Source of the DNA: CBDCYS01 sp965226245
Lineage (GTDB): Bacteria; Acidobacteriota; Terriglobia; Bryobacterales; UBA6623
NCBI GenBank assembly: GCA_965226245.1
Contig: CBDDCL010000015.1
Location: forward strand, 1,488,001 to 1,552,000
Direction of reading: 5' to 3'
DNA: 64,000 nucleotides
The position numbers and the translations under genes are program-made. The notes below the pieces were generated by a model. The model was not told the origin of the DNA. It saw only the letters and a program-made list of their open reading frames with translations, and made no database searches. Positions 40,806-49,290 of the stretch are shown here, piece after piece (positions within the stretch are counted from its first letter, which is position 1; each line of letters begins with the position of its first letter).

Positions 40806-41765
40806 CTAAGGCGCGCCGGTTGCGAGCAACTCGGCCAGCTTGGCCGGCTGAATGTTGCCTCCGCTGAGGATACATACGACATCGCGGTTTTGGGTCTGGA
40901 TTTTGCCCGAAAGCAGCGCGGCGACACTGACGGCTCCGCCGGGTTCGACAACTAGTTTCTGCTCGACGGCGAGAGTTCTTACAGCACTCGCAATCTCTTC
41001 CTCTTCGACAAGAACGACATCCTCAACCAGTTTCTGAACGATGGCGAAGGTTCGTTCCCCTGGCGTTGCCACAACCAGCGCATCAGCCATGCTGGGGGCC
41101 GGTGTAACGGTCACCCTGGCGCCCTGCTCAATCGATTTCTTCATGGAACCATTCGCCAGCGGCTGGACGCCGATCACCCGGCAACCGGCGCGCTCCGCTT
41201 TGACGGCCGAGGCAATTCCGGAAATCAGCCCGCCTCCGCTTATCGGAACCAGCACGGTGAAATCGGTTGCGAGTTGCCCGGCCAGCTCCAATCCAATGGT
41301 ACCGTCAGCGGCGATCGTTTCCTCGGAATCGTAGGGATGCAGCAGCAGCCGGCCCGACTCTCGCTCGATGCGAAACGTGGTGTCCCAACGGTCTTTGAAG
41401 GTGTTTTCGCAAAACACGACCTCTCCACCGAGCTTTCGGGCGCCCCCGATCTTGAACGGCGAGGAGTTCTTCATCATCACGATCTGGGCGCTGACGCTGA
41501 GCTTGCGGGCGGCGTAGGCCACGGCCTGCGCGAAGTTGCCGGAGGAAGAAGTGATGACACCCGCCTGACGAGCCTGATCGAGGCGGGCCAGCATGCCATT
41601 GAGCGCGGGTCTGACTTTGAACGCTCCGGTCGGCTGTTGCGACTCGAGTTTGAGCCACACCCGCAGGCCGGCAGTACGGCTCAAAGTTTCGGAAAGCACC
41701 AGCGGAGTGGGTTTCAGCCAGGGCGCCAGCCGTTCCCTAGCCTGACGGATTTGTTCGACTGTCAT
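40806..41765 (-). CDS. PLP-dependent threonine/serine dehydratase
   Basis: A 319-residue fold-type II PLP enzyme that would deaminate threonine or serine. The PLP lysine lies in QQPTGAFKVRPA (K50), an altered form of the usual TGSFKxRGA. SSSGNFAQAVAYAAR binds the substrate carboxylate, and PISGGGLISGIASAV binds PLP phosphate. There is no C-terminal ACT domain, so it resembles catabolic TdcB-type or serine-racemase-like enzymes rather than regulated IlvA. It starts 14 bp after lptFG and may be co-transcribed with it. Confidence 0.85.
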   Translation of the reverse strand: MTVEQIRQARERLAPWLKPTPLVLSETLSRTAGLRVWLKLESQQPTGAFKVRPALNGMLARLDQARQAGVITSSSGNFAQAVAYAARKLSVSAQIVMMKNSSPFKIGGARKLGGEVVFCENTFKDRWDTTFRIERESGRLLLHPYDSEETIAADGTIGLELAGQLATDFTVLVPISGGGLISGIASAVKAERAGCRVIGVQPLANGSMKKSIEQGARVTVTPAPSMADALVVATPGERTFAIVQKLVEDVVLVEEEEIASAVRTLAVEQKLVVEPGGAVSVAALLSGKIQTQNRDVVCILSGGNIQPAKLAELLATGAP

Positions 41766-41779
41766 GGATGCGCGGGTGT

Positions 41780-44179
41780 CTACGAGCGCACTCGCAGAAA
41801 GAGGTACATTCCGGTCAATCCGAAAATGGCGCTGGGCGCCCAGGCCGCAATCAGCGGCGTCAATTGGCCGGCGCGTCCTAACTGTTCAAACAGAGCGTTG
41901 ATCGTGTAGTAAGCGATTGCCAGGCCGATGCTGAGGGCGACACCGGTCAGCGCTCCGCGATGGCCGGCCACCAGCGAGAACGGAATGGCCAGGACGGCCA
42001 TGCTGACGGCAAACAGAGGAAAAGCGAGCTTCTTGTGAAGCTGCACTTGCAGCCGAACCGTGTCGAAACCGCTCTGGGTTAGATCCGAAATGTAGGCGCG
42101 CAGTTCGCGCCAGTTCATCTGTTGGTGCTGCCGCTCCTCTTTGAGGAAGTAACTTGGCTCCTCGTCGAGGTCGGGAAACGCTCGGGCCTCGAACGTTTCG
42201 AAACTAGTCGGGCGGTTGCCGTCAATCTCACGGACCCAGCCGTTCTCGAAAACCCAGGCCTCTTGCTGCTGGTCCCAGCGGGCGCGTTCCGCCGAGATGT
42301 GGCGCTTGAGGCGAAACGGCTCGGGGTCAAAGTCAAAGACATTCGCCGAGGCGAGCACTTGCTCTTCCGAGTCGAAGAAGCGGTGGTAGAAAATACGTTC
42401 CTTCTTGCCGAAGGTCCAGCGACGATCCGGATTGACGAATGTCCGCACCGGCCGGCCTTTGATTTCGTCGCGGATGGCGTCTTGCTTCCGATTCGTCTCG
42501 GGCAGGTAGTAGTAGTCGAGGGCAAATAACGACCCACTGATCATGAGCGCGGTCACCAGAATCGGGGCCGCCAGGCGGTATAAGCTGACACCGCAGGCCT
42601 TAAAAGCTGTCAGCTCGTGGTTCTTGGCAAGGATCCCGAAGCAAACCAGGGTCCCGACCAGCACGCTGAGCGGCATCGTTTCGTAGATCAGAAACGGTGT
42701 CAAGTAGTAAATGTAGGCGACAAACAAGCCCATCTTTTGACGCGCCAGCATGTCATTCAGCAGCTCGAAGAAACTGAAAACGAACCAAATCATCACGAAG
42801 GCAGCCACGAGAACCGCCAGGTAAAAAAGGAACGATCGCAGGACGTACCGATCGACGATACGGAACGCAGGCGCGGATCCGGCGCTTGCCGGGGCAACCA
42901 GCGACAGCTTGCGTTCGCCGCGCGGCCTCACCGCGCCAGTCGCTTCGACCACGGACGGCAGCCGGACATCGGCGGAAGAAGATTCTTCACTTCGCCGCAG
43001 CAGGCCCGCCACCCGGCTGAACTGACCCAGAATCGCCGCCTCGATGTCCCGGCGGTTCGGCGCGTCGAGTTGGAGCAGCAAGATCGCCCCCGCGACGGCG
43101 AACATCACATTCGCCAGCCACATCGCCGGGACAACGGATAGAAGTTGCTCTTTTGCCAGAGCGATTCCGCCAAGCTGGATCATGTAGTAGACAAAAACCA
43201 GGACGAGACTGAAGACAATTCCAACTGACTTGCCTGAACGCCGTGAGGAGATGGCCAGCGGAATCCCCACCATCGGCAGCACGAAACAGGCAAACGGAAG
43301 CGCCAGTCTTTGGTGCAATTCGATGGAGGCGTCGAGGTGTTTCTCCTCCCCGCCGCCCTTGACAATCAGATCCACCGTGGACATGTGAGCGAAGGGCTGG
43401 GAACTCTGCTTCAGTGGCGCCGGGTTCGTGTCCAAGACTTGATCGCTGTCGTGGAACTCGCTGGTCTGATACTGCGTGGCATCGTAGGACTGCTCGAAGG
43501 TGAGCCCGTGCGGCAGGTGCATCTGCAGCCGGTCCTGTTCCGGACGCGGCACGACAATCGCTTCCTCCGCAACGGTAATGCGCGGACCGTTCACGGCGGC
43601 ATTGACGCCTCCGAACGAGCCACGGTCTTCGGGCGCTCGCTCGTCAGCGAGGAAGACCCCTTTCCAGCGAACTACCGGCCCGGGAATCACGTCTTGGACG
43701 TAAAGTACTGTGTTGGGAAAGCTTTCAATGAACACGCGCGGCTGGATCTCCGCCGTCACTTGCGAAATCTTTAGGGTTTCGCTGATTCGCCGGGTTTCCT
43801 GGAGCGCGATCGGATTGAAATAGAGCGTAGTGGCAGCACAGAGCGCCACGCCTAAGGCCGCCAAAACCGCGACCGGCGTGACACAGCGGCGTCCAGGAAC
43901 GCCTGCCGCTCGCAGGGCGATGATCTCACGGTCGCTCGACATGCGTCCCAGCCCAACCAGGACACCAACGAGCACTCCGACCGGAATGGTGAACCGGAGG
44001 GTCTGCACAAGCGCCAGCAAGAAAAGCTGAACGACATCGCCGCTGGAGCCACTGGGCCGAATCAGCAGCTCGATCAGCGGCCCCACAGCCTTGAGAAACA
44101 ACACGAACGTGAAAATCAGCGTCCCGATCAGAGAGCTGAAGACAACTTCGCGCAGGATGTAGCGAAAAAGGATGCGCAC
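41780..44179 (-). CDS. Fused LptF-LptG lipopolysaccharide export permease
   Basis: A 799-residue protein containing both permease halves of the Lpt ABC transporter that extracts LPS from the inner membrane. The first YjgP/YjgQ domain (residues 1-375) starts ILFRYILREVVFSSLIGTLI and has DREIIALRAAGV. A cytoplasmic linker (375-440) joins it to a second domain (440-799) starting IVDRYVLRSFLFYLAVLVAA with NHELTAFKACGVSLYRLAAP. Each half has about six helices and a periplasmic jellyroll. In most bacteria these are separate genes. No internal stop or start suggests an artefact. LptB is not nearby. Confidence 0.93.
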   Translation of the reverse strand: MRILFRYILREVVFSSLIGTLIFTFVLFLKAVGPLIELLIRPSGSSGDVVQLFLLALVQTLRFTIPVGVLVGVLVGLGRMSSDREIIALRAAGVPGRRCVTPVAVLAALGVALCAATTLYFNPIALQETRRISETLKISQVTAEIQPRVFIESFPNTVLYVQDVIPGPVVRWKGVFLADERAPEDRGSFGGVNAAVNGPRITVAEEAIVVPRPEQDRLQMHLPHGLTFEQSYDATQYQTSEFHDSDQVLDTNPAPLKQSSQPFAHMSTVDLIVKGGGEEKHLDASIELHQRLALPFACFVLPMVGIPLAISSRRSGKSVGIVFSLVLVFVYYMIQLGGIALAKEQLLSVVPAMWLANVMFAVAGAILLLQLDAPNRRDIEAAILGQFSRVAGLLRRSEESSSADVRLPSVVEATGAVRPRGERKLSLVAPASAGSAPAFRIVDRYVLRSFLFYLAVLVAAFVMIWFVFSFFELLNDMLARQKMGLFVAYIYYLTPFLIYETMPLSVLVGTLVCFGILAKNHELTAFKACGVSLYRLAAPILVTALMISGSLFALDYYYLPETNRKQDAIRDEIKGRPVRTFVNPDRRWTFGKKERIFYHRFFDSEEQVLASANVFDFDPEPFRLKRHISAERARWDQQQEAWVFENGWVREIDGNRPTSFETFEARAFPDLDEEPSYFLKEERQHQQMNWRELRAYISDLTQSGFDTVRLQVQLHKKLAFPLFAVSMAVLAIPFSLVAGHRGALTGVALSIGLAIAYYTINALFEQLGRAGQLTPLIAAWAPSAIFGLTGMYLFLRVRS

Positions 44180-44326
44180 GGGGGCGGACCAACTATCGGA
44201 TTAGTTCGAAGCGAATGGTAATCCAAATTCTAACGCACGCTGAGCTTGACTTCGGTAAATATTTAACAGGCTGTCGGACTCGGGGGCCATTGCACCGAGT
44301 CGGCCGACTACCCCGGAAGGCGAAAA

Positions 44327-44426
44327 AAGGGGACAGCCACCGATTCTCGTGCTGCACTATTGTTGACAAACAATGGAGTTCCAGGACCGAGAATCGGATG
44401 GCAGTCCCCCATTTTCGCCCGCACTT
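44327..44426. repeat. Long hairpin repeat, GGGGAC family, copy 2
   Basis: AAAAAAGGGGACAGCCACCG ATTCTCG pairs with CGAGAATCGGATGGCAGTCC across a loop. The outer bases match the element at 30655-30750, while the inner stem differs. Minus-strand frames across it are not protein-like. Confidence 0.7.
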
Positions 44427-44440
44427 CCGCCACGGGCCAG

Positions 44441-45140
44441 CTAGTCCATCGATCTCATGCGCTTGGCGAACCGGCGGCTGGATTTTGCAAGGTCCACCGA
44501 TCTCCGCCGGCTCCATTCACTGAACGAATCGCTTGCAGTTACTAGAAAGGGCTCGAGCCGCGGCTCGCTGTCCATTCCTTCCGGGTTGCCAGCTTTCCCA
44601 AGCAAGACGGATCGCCTCTTGCGAACTTCGTAGGTTTTCCGGCCTCTCTGGACGGTTGCGACGCCGCGATGCACCGTCAACCGCAGGCTCTCCGGCGCGG
44701 GCGCGCAGTCAAAGCGATAAAGGCCTTTGCCCGGCAGTTGCACCTCAGTTTGTCCGCAAACGACCGACAGCGGGCCAGCTTCCTCCATGCCGGAATACTC
44801 CATGACTTGGATGACCGCGGAACCGTTGGTTGAGCCGAACCCTCACATTCAACAGATCATCGGATAGAAACTCCAGCTCACTGTGCTGGCCCATCCAAAG
44901 TAGCGCCCGCGGACTCAACAGCAACTCCGCGCGCCCATCGCCAACACGAAATCGTTGGCCCGATTTTAGGGTTGCGAACTGAGCGGGGTCGAACTCCACC
45001 TGGTCTTCACCCAGGAAAACCTGACCCTCCGCGTAGAGCAGTAATCCAGGCCTGGCCGAGATGGCCACCTGGGCGAAAGCTCCAGAGACTGACGACGCCA
45101 TCCATAGCGCGATCAACAGCATGATGCGAGTTGTCAACAA
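44441..45140 (-). pseudogene. FecR-like exported protein, frameshifted
   Basis: Two frames join into one protein if a single C is removed near 44828 (AACCAACGG to AACAACGG, giving LNNGSAVIQVMEYSG). The N-terminal part (45140-44745) has a signal peptide and a FecR-like beta domain (LKSGQRFRVGDGRAELLLSP). The C-terminal part (to 44441) continues with LSVVCGQTEVQLPGKGLYRF and a basic tail. The start is TTG 45140, with GGAGGGG seven bases upstream. Whether it is a true mutation or a sequencing error cannot be told here. Confidence 0.65.
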
Positions 45141-45232
45141 GTCATTCCCCTCCTGGTCCGCTATTCGTGATACCTTATTAAGTCTGGCGTGCGCAATAGC
45201 CCAATCGGGCTAGTACCTTTTGGAGGCGCCCC

Positions 45233-45307
45233 ATGAACAAAGTGCGTTCAGCAAATCCACACGTCCCCGGCGTTGTCAATTCTTCGCTGAGTTCAAATCT
45301 GGAATAG
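45233..45307 (+). CDS. Possible 24-residue small protein
   Basis: MNKVRSANPHVPGVVNSSLS then SNLE and a stop. A strong ribosome-binding site, GGAGG, lies six bases before the ATG, which is unusual for chance frames in this region. No known family; it could be a leader peptide for the phosphodiesterase gene downstream. Confidence 0.3.
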   Translation: MNKVRSANPHVPGVVNSSLSSNLE

Positions 45308-45385
45308 CTTCACTTAAGGAGATTGCCTCCCACTTTTTGTCGCACGGGTGTGGTACAGGTTGAACCGAAGCAAGGTTAGAAGCGT

Positions 45386-46048
45386 ATGGCTGATGTGTTA
45401 ATTCTCGGGCATCGCGGGGCGGCTTCGCTGCCCGAAAACACCGTCCCTAGTTTCGAGAAGGCTCTTGAACAAGGAGCGGATGGGGTCGAGCTGGACGTGC
45501 GCCAGACGGCGGATGGCAAGCTCGCGGTGGTTCACGGATCGGTCGTTGGAACTCGCGCCGTGCAAGCGAGCACCTACGACCAGATCCGCAAGCTGAAGAA
45601 AGGCTTCGAGGTGCCGCTGCTGGAGGATGTGCTCAAAACCTTCGGCAAAAAGACTTTCCTTGACATCGAACTCAAGACGCCCGGGTTCGAAGAGCAAGCC
45701 GTGGAGATGATTCGCGAGCACGCCGATCCCGGCAAGGTGCTCGTGTCCGGCTTTCATCCCGAGGCCTTATCCAAAGTAAACGACCTCTTCCCCGAAATCC
45801 AGCTCGGCTTTATCTACAACCGTACTCAGGATGAAGAGCTGCGCCACAACTGTCCAATCGACGTGGTGATTCCGCAGTTCCGCCTGGCATCACGCGAGCT
45901 GATCGAAGAAGTGCATGACGAGGGTCTGCGAGTGATTCCGTGGACGGTCAACGAAGACCGTGAAATCAGCCGCCTGTTGGGGTTGGGCGTTGACGGCGTG
46001 ATCACCGACTACCCGGAGAAGGTTGTGGCGCTAACCCGCGACAAATAA
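45386..46048 (+). CDS. ugpQ: Glycerophosphodiester phosphodiesterase
   Basis: A 220-residue cytoplasmic GDPD TIM barrel hydrolysing glycerophosphodiesters. The catalytic block is GHRGAASLPENT (H9, R10), with metal ligands E35 and D37 in GVELDVRQTADG. The second catalytic His is H50 in AVVHGSVV, where the usual HD is HG, so the neighbouring Asp is missing. The C-terminus has VIPWTVNEDREISRLLGLGV and DGVITDYPEK, as expected. The symbol reflects the cytoplasmic type; ugp transport genes are not nearby. Confidence 0.85.
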   Translation: MADVLILGHRGAASLPENTVPSFEKALEQGADGVELDVRQTADGKLAVVHGSVVGTRAVQASTYDQIRKLKKGFEVPLLEDVLKTFGKKTFLDIELKTPGFEEQAVEMIREHADPGKVLVSGFHPEALSKVNDLFPEIQLGFIYNRTQDEELRHNCPIDVVIPQFRLASRELIEEVHDEGLRVIPWTVNEDREISRLLGLGVDGVITDYPEKVVALTRDK

Positions 46049-46077
46049 CCGCGGACTAGAGACCGCCCGCGGGGCGC

Positions 46078-46476
46078 CTACTTGCGTATACGTACCCGCA
46101 CTTGGTTGACGACCTTCTTTACGCCCTTGACTTTTTTGACGACCTTCCCTACCCGAAGCCGCAACTTTTCGCTTTCCACCGTCCCGGCAACGGTCACGAC
46201 TCCATCCTCCACGGCAACCCTCAACGCGTTGGTCTTGAGTTGCCGGTCGTTGACGAGTTTGCGAATCACTCGATCGTAGAGCAGGTCGTCCGGATTTTCA
46301 TCTTGGGCCGGCGCGGGCCCAGGTACGGACGCCGCAAGCAAGAGACAGACAATCAGCACCCAACAGGGCGAGGGTCGTTGCGCGTGCAGCAGCCGTTGCC
46401 GGGAAGCAGATTCGCAGTCGGGCCCGGTTCGGCGAGTCAATCTCACCTGAATTATGCACAGGTTCGGCGTAGCCAT
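46078..46476 (-). CDS. Exported BON-domain protein, 5' end replaced by IS1380
   Basis: The protein has a signal sequence (PCWVLIVCLLLAASVPGPAP) and a BON domain (LLYDRVIRKLVNDRQLKTNA, VTVAGTVESEKLRLRVGKVV) often found in envelope proteins that bind lipids. Without the IS1380 copy at 46446-48243 the gene would start at ATG 48258 (MISMRLTRRTG). The present frame instead begins inside the IS end (MATPNLCIIQV) and joins codon 5 in frame, so a modified protein may still be made from IS-derived signals. Confidence 0.7.
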   Translation of the reverse strand: MATPNLCIIQVRLTRRTGPDCESASRQRLLHAQRPSPCWVLIVCLLLAASVPGPAPAQDENPDDLLYDRVIRKLVNDRQLKTNALRVAVEDGVVTVAGTVESEKLRLRVGKVVKKVKGVKKVVNQVRVRIRK

Positions 46477-48243
46477 CGCCGATGGAGTTGTGGCGGTAGC
46501 GGCAGTCGTGTCAACTCAGTGATTTAGCAAGTCGTCTTTTCTGCTGTTTCCTTCCCGGTTTGAGCCGCCTCCCAATTCCGGGCGGGCAAAAGCGGGCTCG
46601 CAAACGGCATGTTCCCAGTAGCTTGCGGCCCGTGCATAAAATTCTATGCGCAGCGCCCCTCAACGCAGCGCACCCTCCACCACCGGCGCGCAGCTCGATC
46701 CCGGCGGCGCCATCGCCCGCAGCCGCCGCATCAGCCGCTCGAACAGGCCCTGCTCCTGGTACTGATCGCTGTAGCTGATGCCCGTTCTGCCGGCATGCCG
46801 CCAGATCTTGGCCGCCACGAACAGAAAGCGCAGCCGCGCCGTCGCCAGGGTGGTGTGGCGCAGCTTCTCCGGGGTGGCGTCGGCTTCGCGCTGGAACAGC
46901 AGCAGCCAGCAGTTGAGGTTGTAGGCCAGCATGACCAACTGAAAGTGATTGCGGTTCATGTCAAAGCGGCGCGAAGGATGGGCCGCCAGCCCGGCGTCGT
47001 TGTTGGCTTCTTTGATGAGGTTCTCCGCCCCAGCCCGCTGGTTGTAAAACCACGCCACCGCCGCGATCGGCTCGGTGAGGTTGGTGACGAACACGCGGTA
47101 GGTGTAAGCGCTGGTTGCAAACAACTGATATTGCTCGACCTCGTCGGTTTCCGGCTCCTTTTCATAACGCAGCGCGACAAAGCGGCAGGCCCTGCCCCAG
47201 CCTTGCGGCTGGTAGAGGAATTCGCACTCCGCCGCAGCGTCGCTGTGGGGCGAGGGCTTCCATTCCGCTTGCTGCAACTGCTCGACCAGTCGCCTAGTCT
47301 TGCGCGCCACGATGACGAACTGACAATGCGCTTGTTCGTAGGCTGCCACCGCTTCCCAGCAATAAAAGCCGGAATCGGCCCGCGCCAAGATCCGCTTCAC
47401 ACTGGCCGGCAAAGCCTGGAAAGCACTTTCGAGGTGCGCCGCGATCTCTTTGCCCGTGGGCCGGTCGCCATTGTGCAACCCGCCCATCAGGTATTCGCGC
47501 GTCTCGGCCAGGAAGGTCAGTATCGGCTGGTAGCTGCGCTTGCCCTTGTTCTTGGGGTTGTAGCTCTTGCGCCCGCCCATCTGCTGGCCGTAGAGGGTGT
47601 GCACGGTGGTGTCGGTGTCCAGCGTCACCGTGGTCAACCGCACGTTGGCCGCCGCCCAGGCTCGTTCGCGCAGTTGGCGCTGCATCGACAGGATCTGCCG
47701 CGCCACGTTGAGATGCAGCGAGGCCAGAAAGCGCCACAGCGTGGATTGCGGCGGCAGCCGCGTCACTTGCAAGATGCCGGTCAGGATGGGGTCGCGCGCG
47801 ATGAAGCGGAGTTGGTTGAGCCGTGCAAAGCCGACATAGAGGCCCAGCACGAGGGCCAGCACAAACTGGTAGAGGCTCATCACACGGGTGATTCGTTTGA
47901 CGCTGAGGGTTTGTTCCAGCAGCTCTTGGAAGCCGAGTTTTTCGAGCAGGGTGGCGACCGGCAGCAGGCCGCCGTAGGGAGTCAGATTCTTGCCGCGGAA
48001 GTGATAGGGCGTGGAAGCCCCGATTTTATTGGGCTGCGGAGCCGTCGCGCCGCGGCCTTGTTTGGCGGGGTTTTTGGAGCTATGCTGTTTTCGCTTGGTA
48101 ACCATTTGGGTGACCTCCTTGGGGTTGGCTGGCGAAGCTGAAATCTTTGCCAGCCTACCTTATTACCCCATGTTTTCGGGGGTCGCCCAATGGTCCCTCG
48201 CGGCACAGCCCTCCTCAGGTGTACCCGCAGTGCATAATTCAGG
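46446..48243 (-). mobile_element. IS1380-family insertion sequence, copy A
   Basis: 1,798 bp with ends CCTGAATTATGCA and TGCATAATTCAGG. TCTCA is duplicated on both sides (46441-46445, 48244-48248). It is nearly identical to copy B at 57661-59458, with a few silent differences in the transposase gene. Confidence 0.93.
46660..48105 (-). CDS. IS1380-family transposase, copy A
   Basis: A 481-residue DDE transposase. Key blocks are TLDTDTTVHTLYGQQMGGRK (first Asp), RADSGFYCWEAVAAYE (second Asp), and NQRAGAENLIKEANNDAGL (the Glu of the YxxR/E region). An AGGAGG motif precedes ATG 48105. All catalytic residues are present, so it should be active. It is identical in protein sequence to copy B. Confidence 0.94.
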   Translation of the reverse strand: MVTKRKQHSSKNPAKQGRGATAPQPNKIGASTPYHFRGKNLTPYGGLLPVATLLEKLGFQELLEQTLSVKRITRVMSLYQFVLALVLGLYVGFARLNQLRFIARDPILTGILQVTRLPPQSTLWRFLASLHLNVARQILSMQRQLRERAWAAANVRLTTVTLDTDTTVHTLYGQQMGGRKSYNPKNKGKRSYQPILTFLAETREYLMGGLHNGDRPTGKEIAAHLESAFQALPASVKRILARADSGFYCWEAVAAYEQAHCQFVIVARKTRRLVEQLQQAEWKPSPHSDAAAECEFLYQPQGWGRACRFVALRYEKEPETDEVEQYQLFATSAYTYRVFVTNLTEPIAAVAWFYNQRAGAENLIKEANNDAGLAAHPSRRFDMNRNHFQLVMLAYNLNCWLLLFQREADATPEKLRHTTLATARLRFLFVAAKIWRHAGRTGISYSDQYQEQGLFERLMRRLRAMAPPGSSCAPVVEGALR

Positions 48244-48309
48244 TCTCATACTGATCATTTTCGCACCCGAACGGCGGCTTGTTATCCGGAGCGGGCGTTT
48301 CTTAAGCTT

Positions 48310-48347
48310 AACCCGTATATCTCGCCACCTGGCGAGAAATACGGGTT
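48310..48347. repeat. Hairpin at the era stop codon; intact form of the intron target
   Basis: AACCCGTATATCTCGCC-ACCT-GGCGAGAAATACGGGTT forms a 17-bp stem with one mismatch, overlapping the era TAA. It has no U-tract. It could protect or end the operon mRNA. It resembles the hairpin split by the group II intron at 9764. Confidence 0.7.
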
Positions 48348-49290
48348 AGGTCAGGTCCGCATCGCCACCGCCCAGCAGGCGGTGAAAGTCGAGAGATCTC
48401 ACAAATCCCGGCTGGTCTCTCCACTTGGGACGCACTTTCACAAACAACTCCAGAAATACCTTGCGGCCGAAGCACCTTTCAAGTTGTTCGCGAGCGAAGG
48501 AGCCGATCTGCTTGAGTTTTTCCCCGCCCGCACCGATCAGAATGCCTTTTTGGCCCGCTCGTTCCACGTAGATCGTGGCGGAAAGCCTCAACATCGGAAG
48601 GCGCTTTCTCTTGTTCGCGCCAGCTCGGGCTTGTTCCTCGTGCCAGGTCTCGATCAGTACAGCGATCGAGTACGGCACTTCTTGCCCGGTCTGTTTGATG
48701 ACTTGCTCGCGGATCAACTCCGCGGCCAGAAATCGTTCCGGCTGGTCGGTGATGTAATCTTCCTCGTAGAAGGGAGAAGCTTCCGGCAAACGCTCGAAAA
48801 TCAGCTTCAGCAGTAGATCCCTGTGCTGGCCGCTTCGCGCGGACATGGGCACAAACTCGCCGAAAGCGTGCAGCTCGCGATAGCGCTCGATGTGAGGCAG
48901 CAGGGGGAGCTTCGACTTTAGTAAATCGATCTTGTTGAGCACCAGCAACGCCGGCATGTGCAACTTTTGCGCCATCTCGATAGCGGCTCGGTCCCCGCGA
49001 TGAAACGGCGCGGCGGCATCCACGACGACAACGACGAGATGGCAGCCGGAAGCTGCTCTTCGGACCTCCCGCATCATGTGCTTGCCGAGTTCCTGACGCG
49101 GCTGATGGATTCCCGGGCTGTCCACGAAGACGATCTGCCCCTCGGCGCGGGTGACGACGCCCTGGATGGCGTCCCGGGTGGTTTGAGGCCTGTGGGTGAC
49201 GATCGAGACTTTCGAGCCAACGAGCGCGTTCAGCAATGTTGACTTGCCGACATTGGGACGTCCGAGGATCGCAACAAACCCCGATTTCAC
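48346..49290 (-). CDS. era: GTPase Era
   Basis: A 314-residue ribosome-assembly GTPase acting on 16S rRNA and the 30S subunit. G1 is GRPNVGKST, G3 is DSPGI, and G4 is NKID. The C-terminal KH domain reads KGILIGAGGEKLKQIGSFAR. The start is GTG 49290 (VKSGFVAILGRPN), overlapping the corC stop as GTGA; a longer frame from 49470 reads corC in another frame. It is the last gene of phoH-ybeY-corC-era, a common arrangement. Confidence 0.95.
   Translation of the reverse strand: MKSGFVAILGRPNVGKSTLLNALVGSKVSIVTHRPQTTRDAIQGVVTRAEGQIVFVDSPGIHQPRQELGKHMMREVRRAASGCHLVVVVVDAAAPFHRGDRAAIEMAQKLHMPALLVLNKIDLLKSKLPLLPHIERYRELHAFGEFVPMSARSGQHRDLLLKLIFERLPEASPFYEEDYITDQPERFLAAELIREQVIKQTGQEVPYSIAVLIETWHEEQARAGANKRKRLPMLRLSATIYVERAGQKGILIGAGGEKLKQIGSFAREQLERCFGRKVFLELFVKVRPKWRDQPGFVRSLDFHRLLGGGDADLT

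Noticed and set aside
44193..44516. 107-codon minus-strand frame
   Set aside because: It crosses the GGGGAC hairpin repeat and has no conserved motif.
46609..48141. 510-codon plus-strand frame
   Set aside because: Antisense of the IS1380 transposase; repeated identically in copy B only because the IS is repeated.
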